Shown here: positions 52,293 through 60,475 of the stretch, piece after piece
How positions within the stretch are numbered: position 1 is the first letter of the stretch
Layout: every line of letters starts with the position of its first letter
Origin: Kineosporia aurantiaca JCM 3230
Lineage (GTDB): Bacteria; Actinomycetota; Actinomycetes; Actinomycetales; Kineosporiaceae
Reading direction: 5' to 3'
Assembly (NCBI GenBank): GCA_000719025.1
Contig: JODP01000006.1
Location: forward strand, 372,001-436,000
Length of the DNA: 64,000 bases
Translations under genes and position numbers: made by a program
Notes under the pieces: model-generated
Database searches by the model: none
What the model was told of the DNA's origin: nothing
What the model saw: the letters and a program-made list of their open reading frames with translations, nothing else

Positions 52293-52901
52293 TCAGCGCG
52301 GCCCGGTGCCCTGGTACTCGCTGTCCGCCCCGGAGCCGCCGTTCAGCACGTCCTTACCGGCCCCACCGGCCAGATAGTCGGCCCCGGCGCCGCCCAGAAG
52401 CTTGTCGTTGCCGGCATCCCCGCGCAGATCGTCCACCCCGTCGCCGCCGCTGACCGAGTCGTTGCCCGCCCCTCCGGCCAGGTCGTCGGATCCGGAGTTG
52501 CCCCAGAGCAGGTCGGTACCGGCGCTGCCGATCAGGGTGTCGACGCCGGAACCGCCCCAGATCCGGTCGTTCCCGGAGTTGCCGGTGAGCAGGTCGACCC
52601 CGCTGTCGCCGTAGAGCTGGTCGTCGCCCTTGCCCCCGGAGACCACGTCGTTGCCCGGGCCGGCGCAGACCAGGTCGTTCCCGCCGTTCCCCTCGATGAA
52701 GTCGTCCCCGGCCAGGCTCACGATCACGTCCCGGCCCCCGGTTCCGATCAAGCTGTCCGCGCTGGTCGTGCCGACGATCGTGGCCTTCTCGCCGTGGCAG
52801 GTCGGCACGGCCGCCTGCGCGGGGCCGGCCAGGCTCAGGACCAGGCCTCCGGTGCTCAGCGCGGCCAGTCCTCCGATGGTCAAACGGTTACCCAGGGTCA
52901 C
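52293..52901 (-). CDS. Secreted RTX calcium-binding repeat protein (paralogue)
   Basis: 202 residues from GTG 52901 with an AAGGAGA ribosome site; the longer frame to 52982 would start inside the Rrf2 gene's downstream flank. Signal peptide 1-30 (ending GPAQAAV), then TCHGEKATIVGT(T/N), a motif shared with the neighbour (KCAGKTATIVGTN), and about ten RTX repeats (GGSGVDTLIG, GGAGNDSVSG, GGAGADYLAG). The C-terminus YQGTGPR echoes VYQGNFPKSK. Clear tandem duplicate. Confidence 0.9.
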   Translation of the reverse strand: MTLGNRLTIGGLAALSTGGLVLSLAGPAQAAVPTCHGEKATIVGTTSADSLIGTGGRDVIVSLAGDDFIEGNGGNDLVCAGPGNDVVSGGKGDDQLYGDSGVDLLTGNSGNDRIWGGSGVDTLIGSAGTDLLWGNSGSDDLAGGAGNDSVSGGDGVDDLRGDAGNDKLLGGAGADYLAGGAGKDVLNGGSGADSEYQGTGPR

Positions 52902-52944
52902 GAGTATCTCCTTCGAACGTTTCTCGGACGCCCGGAACCCTAGC

Positions 52945-53463
52945 TTACGAAACGGTAACGGCATCTCCGCTATCGAGGTCACCGGGGTTGTCGCCGTTGA
53001 GCCAGGCGGTCAGGCGCCGGCTGTCGGTGGTGTCGCGCTTGCCCGCCACCTCGGTCGCCAGATCGAGAACGGTTACCCCCCGTAGCGAATCCCGCCAGGC
53101 CCGCTCGGCCACCGCCATGGTCCGGGCGATGCCGCACGGCTCCAGGCACTGGTCCGGGGTGCTGCCCATCGGGCCGCGCTGGCGGATCTCCGTGCAGACG
53201 AAGGCGGGCCGACCGCCGTCCACTGCTCTGACGATGTCGTAAACGCTGATCTCACCGGGTGGGCGCCCCAGGACGTATCCGCCGTCCTTGCCCTGGACCG
53301 ACCGGATGATCTTCGCCCGGGACAGCGCCTGCAACTGCTTGGCCAGATAGCTGCTGGACACGTCGTGGAACTCGGCCAATCGGGCGGCGGGAACCGGGTT
53401 CCCGGCCGCGGTGAGCACCACGCAGCAGTGCACCGCCCACTCGACGCCGTCGGACATCTTCAT
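52945..53463 (-). CDS. RsrR-like Rrf2-family [2Fe-2S] redox regulator
   Basis: 172 residues from ATG 53463. Rrf2 winged helix with LAKQLQALSRAKIIRSVQGKDGGYVLGR. Residues E8, W9, H12, H33 and C90 fall at the positions reported for RsrR of Streptomyces venezuelae, whose 2Fe-2S cluster is held by Glu8, His12 and two Cys near the C-terminus (from memory, C108 and C112); here the equivalent pair is C106 and C110. The gene is divergent from two NmrA-like NAD(P)-binding genes, also as for RsrR. I infer a one-electron redox sensor that represses itself and the NmrA genes. A GTG at 53469 is an alternative start. Confidence 0.85.
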   Translation of the reverse strand: MKMSDGVEWAVHCCVVLTAAGNPVPAARLAEFHDVSSSYLAKQLQALSRAKIIRSVQGKDGGYVLGRPPGEISVYDIVRAVDGGRPAFVCTEIRQRGPMGSTPDQCLEPCGIARTMAVAERAWRDSLRGVTVLDLATEVAGKRDTTDSRRLTAWLNGDNPGDLDSGDAVTVS

Positions 53464-53479
53464 CCGCACATCGTAGTTG

Positions 53480-53502
53480 ACTCGGACTGAATGTGTCCGA
53501 GT
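53480..53502. promoter_or_regulatory. Inverted-repeat operator 1 between the Rrf2 and NmrA-like genes
   Basis: ACTCGGAC (53480-53487), 7-nt spacer, GTCCGAGT (53495-53502): perfect 8-bp arms. It overlaps a candidate rightward promoter TTGACT (53477-53482) with TAAGCT (53502-53507), so binding would block transcription of the NmrA pair. Confidence 0.8.
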
Positions 53503-53518
53503 AAGCTGTCGGCATACC

Positions 53519-53535
53519 CGGACAGGAAATGTCCG
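53519..53535. promoter_or_regulatory. Inverted-repeat operator 2 (half-strength copy)
   Basis: CGGACA, 5-nt spacer, TGTCCG. The right arm continues into AGTT, repeating the TGTCCGAGT arm of operator 1. It lies 33 nt ahead of the first NmrA-like start codon. Confidence 0.7.
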
Positions 53536-53567
53536 AGTTCAATTCCGCAGCGAAGAGGTGGCAGGTC

Positions 53568-54302
53568 ATGAAGGTTGTCGTGGTCGGTGGCAGTGGTCTG
53601 GTCGGGTCCCAGGTCATCGAGCTCCTGCGGTCGCAGGGGCACGAGGCGGTGTCGGCCTCGCCGTCGAGCGGGGTGAACACGCTCACCGGCGAGGGCGTCG
53701 CCGAGGTGCTGACCGGCGCCGATGCGGTGGTGGACGTGACCAACTCGCCGTCCTTCGCCGACCAGGACGTGCTGGACTTCTTCACCACCTCGACCGGGGT
53801 GCTGCTCAAGGCCGAGCAGGAGGCCGGGGTGCGGCACCACGTGGCGGTCTCCATCGTCGGCGCCGACCGGATCCCGGACAGTGGCTACATGCGGGCCAAG
53901 GTGGCCCAGGAGGAGCTGATCAGCAGCGGCCCGGTGCCCTACTCGATCGTCCGGGCCACCCAGTTCTTCGAGTTCGCGCCCGGCATCGTCGGGATGTCGA
54001 CCGACGCAACCGGTGTCGTCCGGGCGCCTTCCGCGTTCATCCAGCCGATCGCGTCCTCGGAGGTGTCCCGGATCGTCGTCGAGGTCGTGACCGCCGAGCC
54101 GAAGAACGGCCACCTCGACATCGCCGGTCCCGAGCGCTTCGGCCTGGACGAGTTCCTTCGGCTCGGCGTGCCGGGCACCGACATCGTCACCGACCCGGAA
54201 GCCACCTACGGCGGGGGCCGGCTGCAGCAGGACAGCCTGGTTCCGACCGGTCCGGCGATCCTGTCCGAGATCACCCTGGCCGACTGGCAGGCGACCCGAT
54301 GA
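53568..54302 (+). CDS. NmrA-like NAD(P)-binding protein
   Basis: 244 residues, atypical SDR fold. The N-terminal Rossmann loop is VVVGGSGLVGSQ; VSIVGADRIPDSGYMRAKVAQEELI and YSIVRATQFFEF are the family's conserved mid segments. It lacks a clear catalytic Tyr-Lys pair typical of active SDRs, so it may act as a redox or NADPH sensor (inference). It is divergent from the RsrR-like regulator and overlaps its own paralogue downstream by 4 nt. Confidence 0.88.
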   Translation: MKVVVVGGSGLVGSQVIELLRSQGHEAVSASPSSGVNTLTGEGVAEVLTGADAVVDVTNSPSFADQDVLDFFTTSTGVLLKAEQEAGVRHHVAVSIVGADRIPDSGYMRAKVAQEELISSGPVPYSIVRATQFFEFAPGIVGMSTDATGVVRAPSAFIQPIASSEVSRIVVEVVTAEPKNGHLDIAGPERFGLDEFLRLGVPGTDIVTDPEATYGGGRLQQDSLVPTGPAILSEITLADWQATR

Positions 54303-55045
54303 GGATCGCGGTGGCCGGGGGTACCGGCACCGTCGGGCGCCACGTGGTCGACGTGCTGACCGAGGGCGGCCACGAGCCCCTGGTCCTGACCCGGTCGGCC
54401 GGGTTCGACCTGGTCACGGGGGAGGGGCTGGCGCTGGACGGCGTGGACGGGGTGATCGACGCGACCTCCGTGCCGACCCAGAAGGGCTCGGAGTCGGAGG
54501 CGTTCTTCGGCGCGGTCACCCGCAACCTGCTGGCCGCCGAGCAGGCGGCCGGGGTGCGGCACCACGTGGTGCTCTCGATCGTCGGGATCGACCGGGCGCC
54601 GCACGGCTACTACGCCGGCAAGGTGCTGCAGGAAAGGCTGGTCGAGGCGGGCCAGGTGCCCTGGACCATCCTGCGCGCCACCCAGTTCCACGAGTTCGCC
54701 GGTCAGATCCTGGCCCAGCTGAAGCTGGGTCCGGTGTACCCGGTACCGGTGATGCGCAACGAGCCGGTCGCCGCCCGTCAGGTCGCCGAGTACCTGGTCG
54801 ACCTCGTGGTGAACCCCGCCGCCGGCCGGGTCCCCGACCTCGGCGGCCCGCGCGAGGAGAAGATGGTGCAGATGGCCCGCGCCTACCTGAAGCACACCGG
54901 CGCAGGCGGTTTCGTCCTCCCCGTACCGGTGCCCGGCGCGGGCGGCCGGGCGATGCGCAACGGCACCCTGGTCACCGGGCCGGGCGCCGGGCACACCACC
55001 CAGACCTTCGCCGAGTGGCTGGCCCAGCAGCCGTCCCGTCGCTGA
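54299..55045 (+). CDS. NmrA-like NAD(P)-binding protein (tandem paralogue)
   Basis: 248 residues. Same fold and motifs as its neighbour: VAGGTGTVGRH loop, LSIVGIDRAPHGYYAGKVLQERLVEAG and TILRATQFHEFAGQIL. The ATG overlaps the preceding stop (ATGA), so both are translated together, perhaps as a heterodimer. The C-terminal half has diverged, adding MVQMARAYLKHTGAGG and a Gly-rich end. Confidence 0.88.
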   Translation: MRIAVAGGTGTVGRHVVDVLTEGGHEPLVLTRSAGFDLVTGEGLALDGVDGVIDATSVPTQKGSESEAFFGAVTRNLLAAEQAAGVRHHVVLSIVGIDRAPHGYYAGKVLQERLVEAGQVPWTILRATQFHEFAGQILAQLKLGPVYPVPVMRNEPVAARQVAEYLVDLVVNPAAGRVPDLGGPREEKMVQMARAYLKHTGAGGFVLPVPVPGAGGRAMRNGTLVTGPGAGHTTQTFAEWLAQQPSRR

Positions 55046-55153
55046 CCTCTCCCGGACCTACCGAAGCCGCTCACCGGCTCGGGCCGCACAGCGGGGCCCG
55101 GGAGAATTAGCCTGTCCGGTCACGGTGTGGTCGACGGGTGGAGGGTGAGCGGA

Positions 55154-56110
55154 ATGTGGGCTTATCGGCTGGCGGGGCCAGGGCGGTTCGAGCGGTGCTC
55201 GGTGGCGGAGCCGGAGGAGCCCGGGCCCGGGCGGGTGGTGCTGCGGACCACGTCCGGCGGGATCTGCGGCAGCGACCTGCCGTTCTTCCAGGGCGCGACG
55301 ACTCCGGGCAGCACCTCGAAGGAGAGCATGTTCGGGGTGCCGGGGTTCCCGTTGCACGAGATCACCGGGCGGGTGGTGGCGTCGGCGCATCCCGATCACG
55401 AGGTGGGCGACGAGGTGGTCGGGTGGGCGAGCCGGACCGACGGGGTGGCCGAGTACGTGGTCACCAGCGGGGACGAGGTGGCCCGGTACCGGGCTGACCT
55501 GAAACCCGAGACCGCAGTGGCCATTCAGCCGCTCGCCTGCGTCTTGTACGCGGTCGAGAAGATGGGCGAGGTGGCGGGCAAGAACGTGGCGGTGCTCGGG
55601 CTCGGGCCGATCGGCCTGCTCTTCGCCCATGTGCTGCGCGATCGCGGGGCGGGCCGGATCGTCGGGGTGGATCGGGTGAACCGCACGGCGATCGGGACCC
55701 GGTTCGGGGTGGACGAGGTGGTCTGGTCCTCCTCCGACCGCTGGGCGCGGGACACGACGCTCGAGCCGGAGCTGGTGGTCGAGTGCATCGGGCATCAGGC
55801 CGGCACGGTGAACGACGCGATCCAGGCGGCCGCGTTCGGCGGTGAGATCTACCTGTTCGGCGTGGCCGACGAGGCCTCCCAGAGCGTGAACCTGCGCCGG
55901 TTGCAGCGCAAGAACCTGACCTTGCGCTCGGCCATCACGGTGGACCGGCGCCGGATGCTCGGCGCGGCGGACGCCTACCTGGCCGCGCATCCGGAACTGG
56001 AGACCGGCTACGTCACGGATGTTCTGCACGCGGTCGAGATCGAGGCGGCCTACCGGCGGGCTCTGAACCCGACTCCGGAACAGGGCAAGGTCGTCGTCCG
56101 AATGCCGTGA
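55154..56110 (+). CDS. Zinc-type medium-chain alcohol dehydrogenase family protein
   Basis: 318 residues from ATG 55154 (GTG 55127 and 55145 are in frame). N-terminal GroES-like domain with GGICGSDLPFF (catalytic-zinc Cys) and PLHEITGRVV (His-Glu), then a Rossmann domain with LGLGPIGLLFAHVL. The structural zinc lobe with four Cys, normal for this family, is absent: the segment reads WASRTDGVAEYVV. NAD(P)-dependent; substrate unknown, similar in outline to threonine/sorbitol dehydrogenase relatives. Confidence 0.85.
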   Translation: MWAYRLAGPGRFERCSVAEPEEPGPGRVVLRTTSGGICGSDLPFFQGATTPGSTSKESMFGVPGFPLHEITGRVVASAHPDHEVGDEVVGWASRTDGVAEYVVTSGDEVARYRADLKPETAVAIQPLACVLYAVEKMGEVAGKNVAVLGLGPIGLLFAHVLRDRGAGRIVGVDRVNRTAIGTRFGVDEVVWSSSDRWARDTTLEPELVVECIGHQAGTVNDAIQAAAFGGEIYLFGVADEASQSVNLRRLQRKNLTLRSAITVDRRRMLGAADAYLAAHPELETGYVTDVLHAVEIEAAYRRALNPTPEQGKVVVRMP

Positions 56111-56270
56111 TCAGGAAGGGCCTCCGGCCTCCCGGCGGGGGTCCTTCATCCGGCCGGACCGTTCGGCGACGCGACGATCCGTCAGAAGTTGCTTGTCAGA
56201 CGCCTAAATGAATGTGAAAACGATATTTCGCGCCTTCCCCGGGTCCAAGGCCGCTGCTACGGTTGTAGAA

Positions 56271-56299
56271 ATAATTAGTGAAGAATATTCACTAATTAT
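56271..56299. promoter_or_regulatory. AT-rich 12-bp-arm palindrome upstream of the chitinase gene
   Basis: ATAATTAGTGAA (56271-56282), loop GAATA, TTCACTAATTAT (56288-56299), a perfect inverted repeat in a strikingly AT-rich patch. It lies about 60 nt ahead of the chitinase ATG. CTACGGTTGTAG (56257-56268) just before it is a second small dyad. Probable regulator site or promoter; it does not resemble the DasR site I know for Streptomyces chitinase genes. Confidence 0.65.
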
Positions 56300-56358
56300 G
56301 GCTTGATGCCGGCTGACCCTGACCCAGCCGGACCGCCCCTGAACAGCCGGAGTCCCTG

Positions 56359-57666
56359 ATGAGCCGACGCCTCACAGTCCCCGAAAGATCCAGTCTGCAC
56401 TGGCGATCCCCCCGGACCCTGATCGGGTTGTTCGCCCTCCTGGCGACCGTGGCGACGCTGGCCGTCACCACGGCGCTCGGGTCGGGGGCGGCCAGCGCCG
56501 CCCCCGCGCTGCCCACTCACCTGCTGACCGGCTACTGGCAGAACTTCGTCAACGGCGCGAAACCGCTGAAGCTGGCCGATGTTCCGACCCGCTACGGGAT
56601 CGTGGCGGTGTCCTTCGCCGACGCCGTGCCGAGCCAGTCCGGGGCGATCAGCTTCACCCTCGACTCCGGATTGTCCTCGGCCCTGGGCGGATACACCGAC
56701 GCGCAGTTCAAGGCGGACGTGGCCACGCTGAAGGCCCGCGGCCAGAAGGTGGTCCTCTCGGTCGGTGGCCAGAACGGCGCGATCTCGCTGCCGGACGCGG
56801 CCTCCTCCACCGCCTTCGCCAACACCAGTTACGCGCTGATGCAGAAGTACGGCTTCGACGGGGTCGACATCGACCTGGAGAACGCGCCGAACCTGGCCAA
56901 CATGACCAGCGCGCTGAAGTCGCTGGCCGGTAAGGCGGGTTCGGGCTTCGTGCTGACGATGGCCCCGGAGACCATCTACGTGCAGCCCGGCGGTTCCTAC
57001 CTGCAGCTGATCGACCAGGTGAAAGACCTGATCACTGTGGTCAACACGCAGTACTACAACTCCGGCAGCATGATCGGGCAGGACGGCAAGGTCTACAACT
57101 CGGGCACGGTCGACTTCGAGACCGCGCTGGCCGACATCCTGCTCAACGGTCACCTGCGGGCCGACCAGGTCGGTCTCGGCCTGCCCGCCAGCACCAGCGG
57201 CGCGGGCAGCGGCTACGTGGCCCCCTCGGTGGTCAACAACGCCCTCGACTGCCTGACCATGGGCACGAACTGCGGCTCCTACAAGCCCACCGCGAAGTAC
57301 CCGACCCTGCGCGGCGCGATGACCTGGTCGATCAACTGGGACGCGTCCAACGGCTACAACTGGGCCAACACCGTGGGCGGCCACCTGGCCAGCCTTCCGG
57401 GCGGCGGGGGCACCACGACGCCGCCGACCACGCCGCCGACCACGTCCACCCCGACTCCGACGGCGACCACCACCACGGCCCCGCCGACGACCAAGCCGCC
57501 GACCACCGGTTGCACCGGCCTGTCGGCGTGGAGTGCGACGACGGCTTACACCGGCGGCCAGCGGGTTTCGTACACCGGTCACGCTTGGACGGCGAAATGG
57601 TGGACGTACGGCGACAAGCCGGGCGCCAACGCTCAGGACGTGTGGGTAGACGGCGGAGCCTGCTGA
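56359..57666 (+). CDS. Secreted chitinase, GH18 with C-terminal CBM5/12
   Basis: 435 residues. Signal peptide 1-48 (ending ASAAPA), GH18 barrel with FDGVDIDLE (catalytic D167, D170, D172 and acid E174) preceded by VVLSVGGQNG, later MTWSINWD. A Thr/Pro linker (about 355-386) leads to a chitin-binding module with AWSATTAYTGGQRVSYTGHAWTAKWWT order (W residues at the binding face). Hydrolyses chitin outside the cell by substrate-assisted catalysis. An AT-rich palindrome lies upstream and a strong hairpin downstream. Confidence 0.96.
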   Translation: MSRRLTVPERSSLHWRSPRTLIGLFALLATVATLAVTTALGSGAASAAPALPTHLLTGYWQNFVNGAKPLKLADVPTRYGIVAVSFADAVPSQSGAISFTLDSGLSSALGGYTDAQFKADVATLKARGQKVVLSVGGQNGAISLPDAASSTAFANTSYALMQKYGFDGVDIDLENAPNLANMTSALKSLAGKAGSGFVLTMAPETIYVQPGGSYLQLIDQVKDLITVVNTQYYNSGSMIGQDGKVYNSGTVDFETALADILLNGHLRADQVGLGLPASTSGAGSGYVAPSVVNNALDCLTMGTNCGSYKPTAKYPTLRGAMTWSINWDASNGYNWANTVGGHLASLPGGGGTTTPPTTPPTTSTPTPTATTTTAPPTTKPPTTGCTGLSAWSATTAYTGGQRVSYTGHAWTAKWWTYGDKPGANAQDVWVDGGAC

Positions 57667-57681
57667 TCTGATCCTTACCTG

Positions 57682-57716
57682 ATCGTGCCCCCTCTCCTTG
57701 GGAGAGGGGGCACGAT
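57682..57716 (+). terminator. Terminator of the chitinase gene
   Basis: Perfect 15-bp stem: ATCGTGCCCCCTCTC (57682-57696), loop CTTGG, GAGAGGGGGCACGAT (57702-57716), then TGCGTTTG. It is 16 nt past the stop codon. Confidence 0.88.
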
Positions 57717-57909
57717 TGCGTTTGCCCTGGTTCCCCTTGGGTCTCTCAATGAGTGACGCTGGTGGGCACCGAAGGCGGCTGTGCGGGGGTGTGCATTGCC
57801 CTGGCGGAGTGGGCTGCGCCCACGCTTACTGCCTCTGGAGAACGGCTTTCGGGGTCATGCCTGGCTCGGTTCTTTGGGAACCCGGGCCCTCACCGGCGTC
57901 CTTCATTAC
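57717..57909. other. Spacer between two convergent terminators
   Basis: About 190 nt between the chitinase and GH16 terminators. I see no supported gene, repeat or promoter; open frames here lack start signals and known motifs. Confidence 0.5.
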
Positions 57910-57957
57910 CCAAAAAAGCGGCCAGCACCTGGACGCTGGTCCAGGTGCTGGCCGCTT
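57910..57957 (-). terminator. Rho-independent terminator of the GH16 gene
   Basis: Perfect 19-bp stem (57916-57934 with 57939-57957) around loop GCTG, followed on the minus strand by a T-run (complement of A6 at 57912-57917). It starts 19 nt past the stop of the leftward GH16 gene. Confidence 0.93.
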
Positions 57958-57975
57958 GCTGGTGGCCGGGCTCGG

Positions 57976-59166
57976 TCAGCTGGTGGTGCTGGAGTCGACC
58001 GCGACGGTCAGCGGGGCCGACGGCGCGGCAACCGAGTTCGGCTTGCCCTCGGCCGCCCAGTCGCTGGTGTGCCAGAGGTTGACCAGGTAGCTGGCCGGGC
58101 GGGCCGGGATCCGGTCGGCCGGGCCCTGGTAGTCCCAGAGCGTGATGGCGGAGCCGGAATCCGGGGTGAGAGTGAACTTCACGCCGGTCTTGGTCCAGTC
58201 GATCCGGTAGTCGTTGTAGCTCTTCGAGGAGTCGAAGCCGGCGATCGCCGGGACCGTGGCCGGGCTCGCCTGGCTGCCGGTCAGGGTCTCTTTGCAGTTC
58301 CCCGAGAAGTCGGTGTAGTAGCAGGTCGAGAGGACCTTGCCGGCCTTCAGGTCGACGACCCGGGAGACCCGCTGGGACTTCGCGGTGGCGTCCTCGTAGT
58401 CGGTGTAGATGGTCAGGTTCAGCACGTCCGGCCGGGCGCAGAGCACCTCGATGTCGATCTCACTGTTGTCGGTGAGACCGTCGCCGTCCTGGTCGGTGCC
58501 GTCGTTGCCGAAGGTGAAGATCCCGGTCACCGCACCGGTGTTCGGCTGCGCGGAGCAGTCGGCGGTCCTGACCCGGCTGCTGAAGCTGCCGGTGGTGAAC
58601 TCCTTGTTGGTGGCCACCTCGGCGGCGTTCGAGGGAGATGCCCCCGCGCCGGCCGGGATGGTCAGGTTCAGCGCCTTGCCGTCCTTGGCGGCCGCGTCGC
58701 TGACGCCGCCGGTGACCGAACTGCCGCCGCGGGCGTACTTCTGGTACAGCGAGGAGACGTTGCTGGCCCAGTTCTCCGTGCTACCGGCCGCGGCCGGCGC
58801 GGTAGTACTGGAAGGCGCGGTGGTGGCCGTGGTTTTCGTGGCCGTCGGTGTGCTCGAGACGGTCGGTGCCGCGGTCGCGGAGTTCGACGCGGAGGCGGTC
58901 GGTGTGCTCGACGGGGCCACGGTCGGCGTGCTGGTCGGCCGCTTCTTGTGGTGCTTGCGCTTACCGTCCGAGGCCGGGTGGGCCCGGACGGCGCTCTTCA
59001 CCGTGGTGCTCGGGGCGGTGTTCTTCGAAGCGGTGCCGCCGTTCGACTGCACGGCGAAGGCGGTGCTTCCGGCGGCCAGGACCAGCGCGGTGAGCGCGGC
59101 CGAGACCAGGTACACGCGGCGCCTTCGGGCGTTCTTCAGCGAGCGGCGCGTCAGGGGCGTCTTCAT
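57976..59166 (-). CDS. Secreted or anchored GH16-like hydrolase with Ser/Thr-rich stalk
   Basis: 396 residues. A basic N-terminus and hydrophobic stretch (17-39) act as signal or anchor, then a long Ser/Thr/Pro/Ala-rich stalk (about 45-128) with the basic patch KRKHHKKRP. The catalytic domain parallels the 27726 paralogue: RVRTADC, then EF-hand-like loop (225-236) ending at the catalytic motif EIDIE (E236, D238, E240), and WDYQGPADRIP. The stalk suggests cell-wall display. A strong terminator follows. Confidence 0.85.
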   Translation of the reverse strand: MKTPLTRRSLKNARRRRVYLVSAALTALVLAAGSTAFAVQSNGGTASKNTAPSTTVKSAVRAHPASDGKRKHHKKRPTSTPTVAPSSTPTASASNSATAAPTVSSTPTATKTTATTAPSSTTAPAAAGSTENWASNVSSLYQKYARGGSSVTGGVSDAAAKDGKALNLTIPAGAGASPSNAAEVATNKEFTTGSFSSRVRTADCSAQPNTGAVTGIFTFGNDGTDQDGDGLTDNSEIDIEVLCARPDVLNLTIYTDYEDATAKSQRVSRVVDLKAGKVLSTCYYTDFSGNCKETLTGSQASPATVPAIAGFDSSKSYNDYRIDWTKTGVKFTLTPDSGSAITLWDYQGPADRIPARPASYLVNLWHTSDWAAEGKPNSVAAPSAPLTVAVDSSTTS

Positions 59167-59320
59167 CGGTCAGACCTTTCGAGCATGGTGAAAGGACGTC
59201 CCTGCCGAAGTTCAGGGCATCGGCAGGGCGTCCACGAACGCTCGACGATCGTCGCGGGGCCGGGCTCAAAGGTGGGTCAAGTACCCGGTAACAGCAGGCT
59301 GTGAGCGGCTGGTCCGGGGC

Positions 59321-60328
59321 TCAGCCGAGCGCGACGGTCCGGAAGCCGGTGTTCGCCATCGAGGAGTCCGGGGTGTTGGCCGAGCGGGCCGCGTTGCGAT
59401 AGCGGTTGCAGTAGGACGGGTGGCACAGGAAAGAGCCGCCGCGCATGGACTTCTGGCCGCCGCCGTCCGGGCCCTGCGGGTCGGTGACCACCCCGCGGCC
59501 GAGGCAGAACCGGTAGTAGGCGCCGTGCGCCCAGTCCGAGCACCACTCCCAGACGTTGCCGATCGGCTGCCACAGTCCGTAGCCGTTCGGTTCGTAACTG
59601 CGCACGGGGGCGGTGGTCAGCCAGCCGTCCTCCAGCGTGTTGGTGCCCGGGAAGGTGCCCTGCCAGATGTTGCAGGGCCACTTCTCGTCGACCATCTCGT
59701 CGTTGCCCCAGGGGTAGCGCAGCCCGGCCAGACCGCCGCGGGCCGCGCACTCCCACTCCGCCTCGGTGGGCAGGCGGCGCTCGGCCCAGGCGCAGTAGGC
59801 CACCGCGTCGTTCCAGCTGACGTGGGTGACCGGGTGGTCCATCAGGTCGTCGATGCCGGAGTGCCGCCCGCCCGGGTGGCTCCAGTCCGCCGCCTTGACG
59901 CCGAGCCACCAGGGGGTGGCCAGCGGCTGCCCGACCACGTCGGCCGGGTCGGCGGCCAGGGCCAGGTGGAAGACGGCGGAGAAGCCGAAGGTCTCCGCCT
60001 CGGTCCGGTAGCCGGTGGCGTCGGTGAAGGTGGCCCAGTCGGCGTTGGTCACCGTGGTCGCGTCGATGCTGAACGCCGAGACGCTGACCGGGTGCACCGG
60101 GGTCTCGCCGTCCGAGCGCCGGCCGTCGCCCTGGTGGTCGCCCATCGCGAAGGTCTGCTTGGGCACCAGGCACTGCTCGATGCTGTGGATACCCGGCTTG
60201 AGCTGCTTGGTCGTGCTTCGGGCGGGGCCGAAATCGATGGTCAGATCGACGACCGGCTCCCGCGAGGGAGCACAGCAGGCGGCCGGGTGGGCGTCCTGGG
60301 CGGAGTGTTCAGGCATCAGGGCCATCAT
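59321..60328 (-). CDS. Formylglycine-generating enzyme (sulfatase-modifying factor)
   Basis: 335 residues, full-length SUMF1/FGE fold: FAMGDHQGDG...GETPVHPVSVSAFSID, VTHVSWNDAVAYCAWAERRLPTEAEWECAARGG, IGNVWEWCSDW and RGGSFLCHPSYCNRYRNAAR region with C302 and C307, the Cys pair (x4 apart) that binds Cu(I) and oxidises the substrate Cys of sulfatases to formylglycine. FGE acts on a CxPxR motif in its target. No sulfatase with that motif was found in this window. ATGs at 60325 and 60316 are alternative starts. Confidence 0.93.
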   Translation of the reverse strand: MMALMPEHSAQDAHPAACCAPSREPVVDLTIDFGPARSTTKQLKPGIHSIEQCLVPKQTFAMGDHQGDGRRSDGETPVHPVSVSAFSIDATTVTNADWATFTDATGYRTEAETFGFSAVFHLALAADPADVVGQPLATPWWLGVKAADWSHPGGRHSGIDDLMDHPVTHVSWNDAVAYCAWAERRLPTEAEWECAARGGLAGLRYPWGNDEMVDEKWPCNIWQGTFPGTNTLEDGWLTTAPVRSYEPNGYGLWQPIGNVWEWCSDWAHGAYYRFCLGRGVVTDPQGPDGGGQKSMRGGSFLCHPSYCNRYRNAARSANTPDSSMANTGFRTVALG

Positions 60329-60475
60329 GACTCACGACCACCCCGCGGGGCGGGGCAGGGTGGGGAAATGTGAGCAAGCCACCTAGGTGGCGGATCGGCG
60401 GGCACTCCGGTGGCGTACCGGGTCGTTTACTGTCGTTAACTGTCGGGATCCGACCTCCCCTGTCTGGAGTACGCC

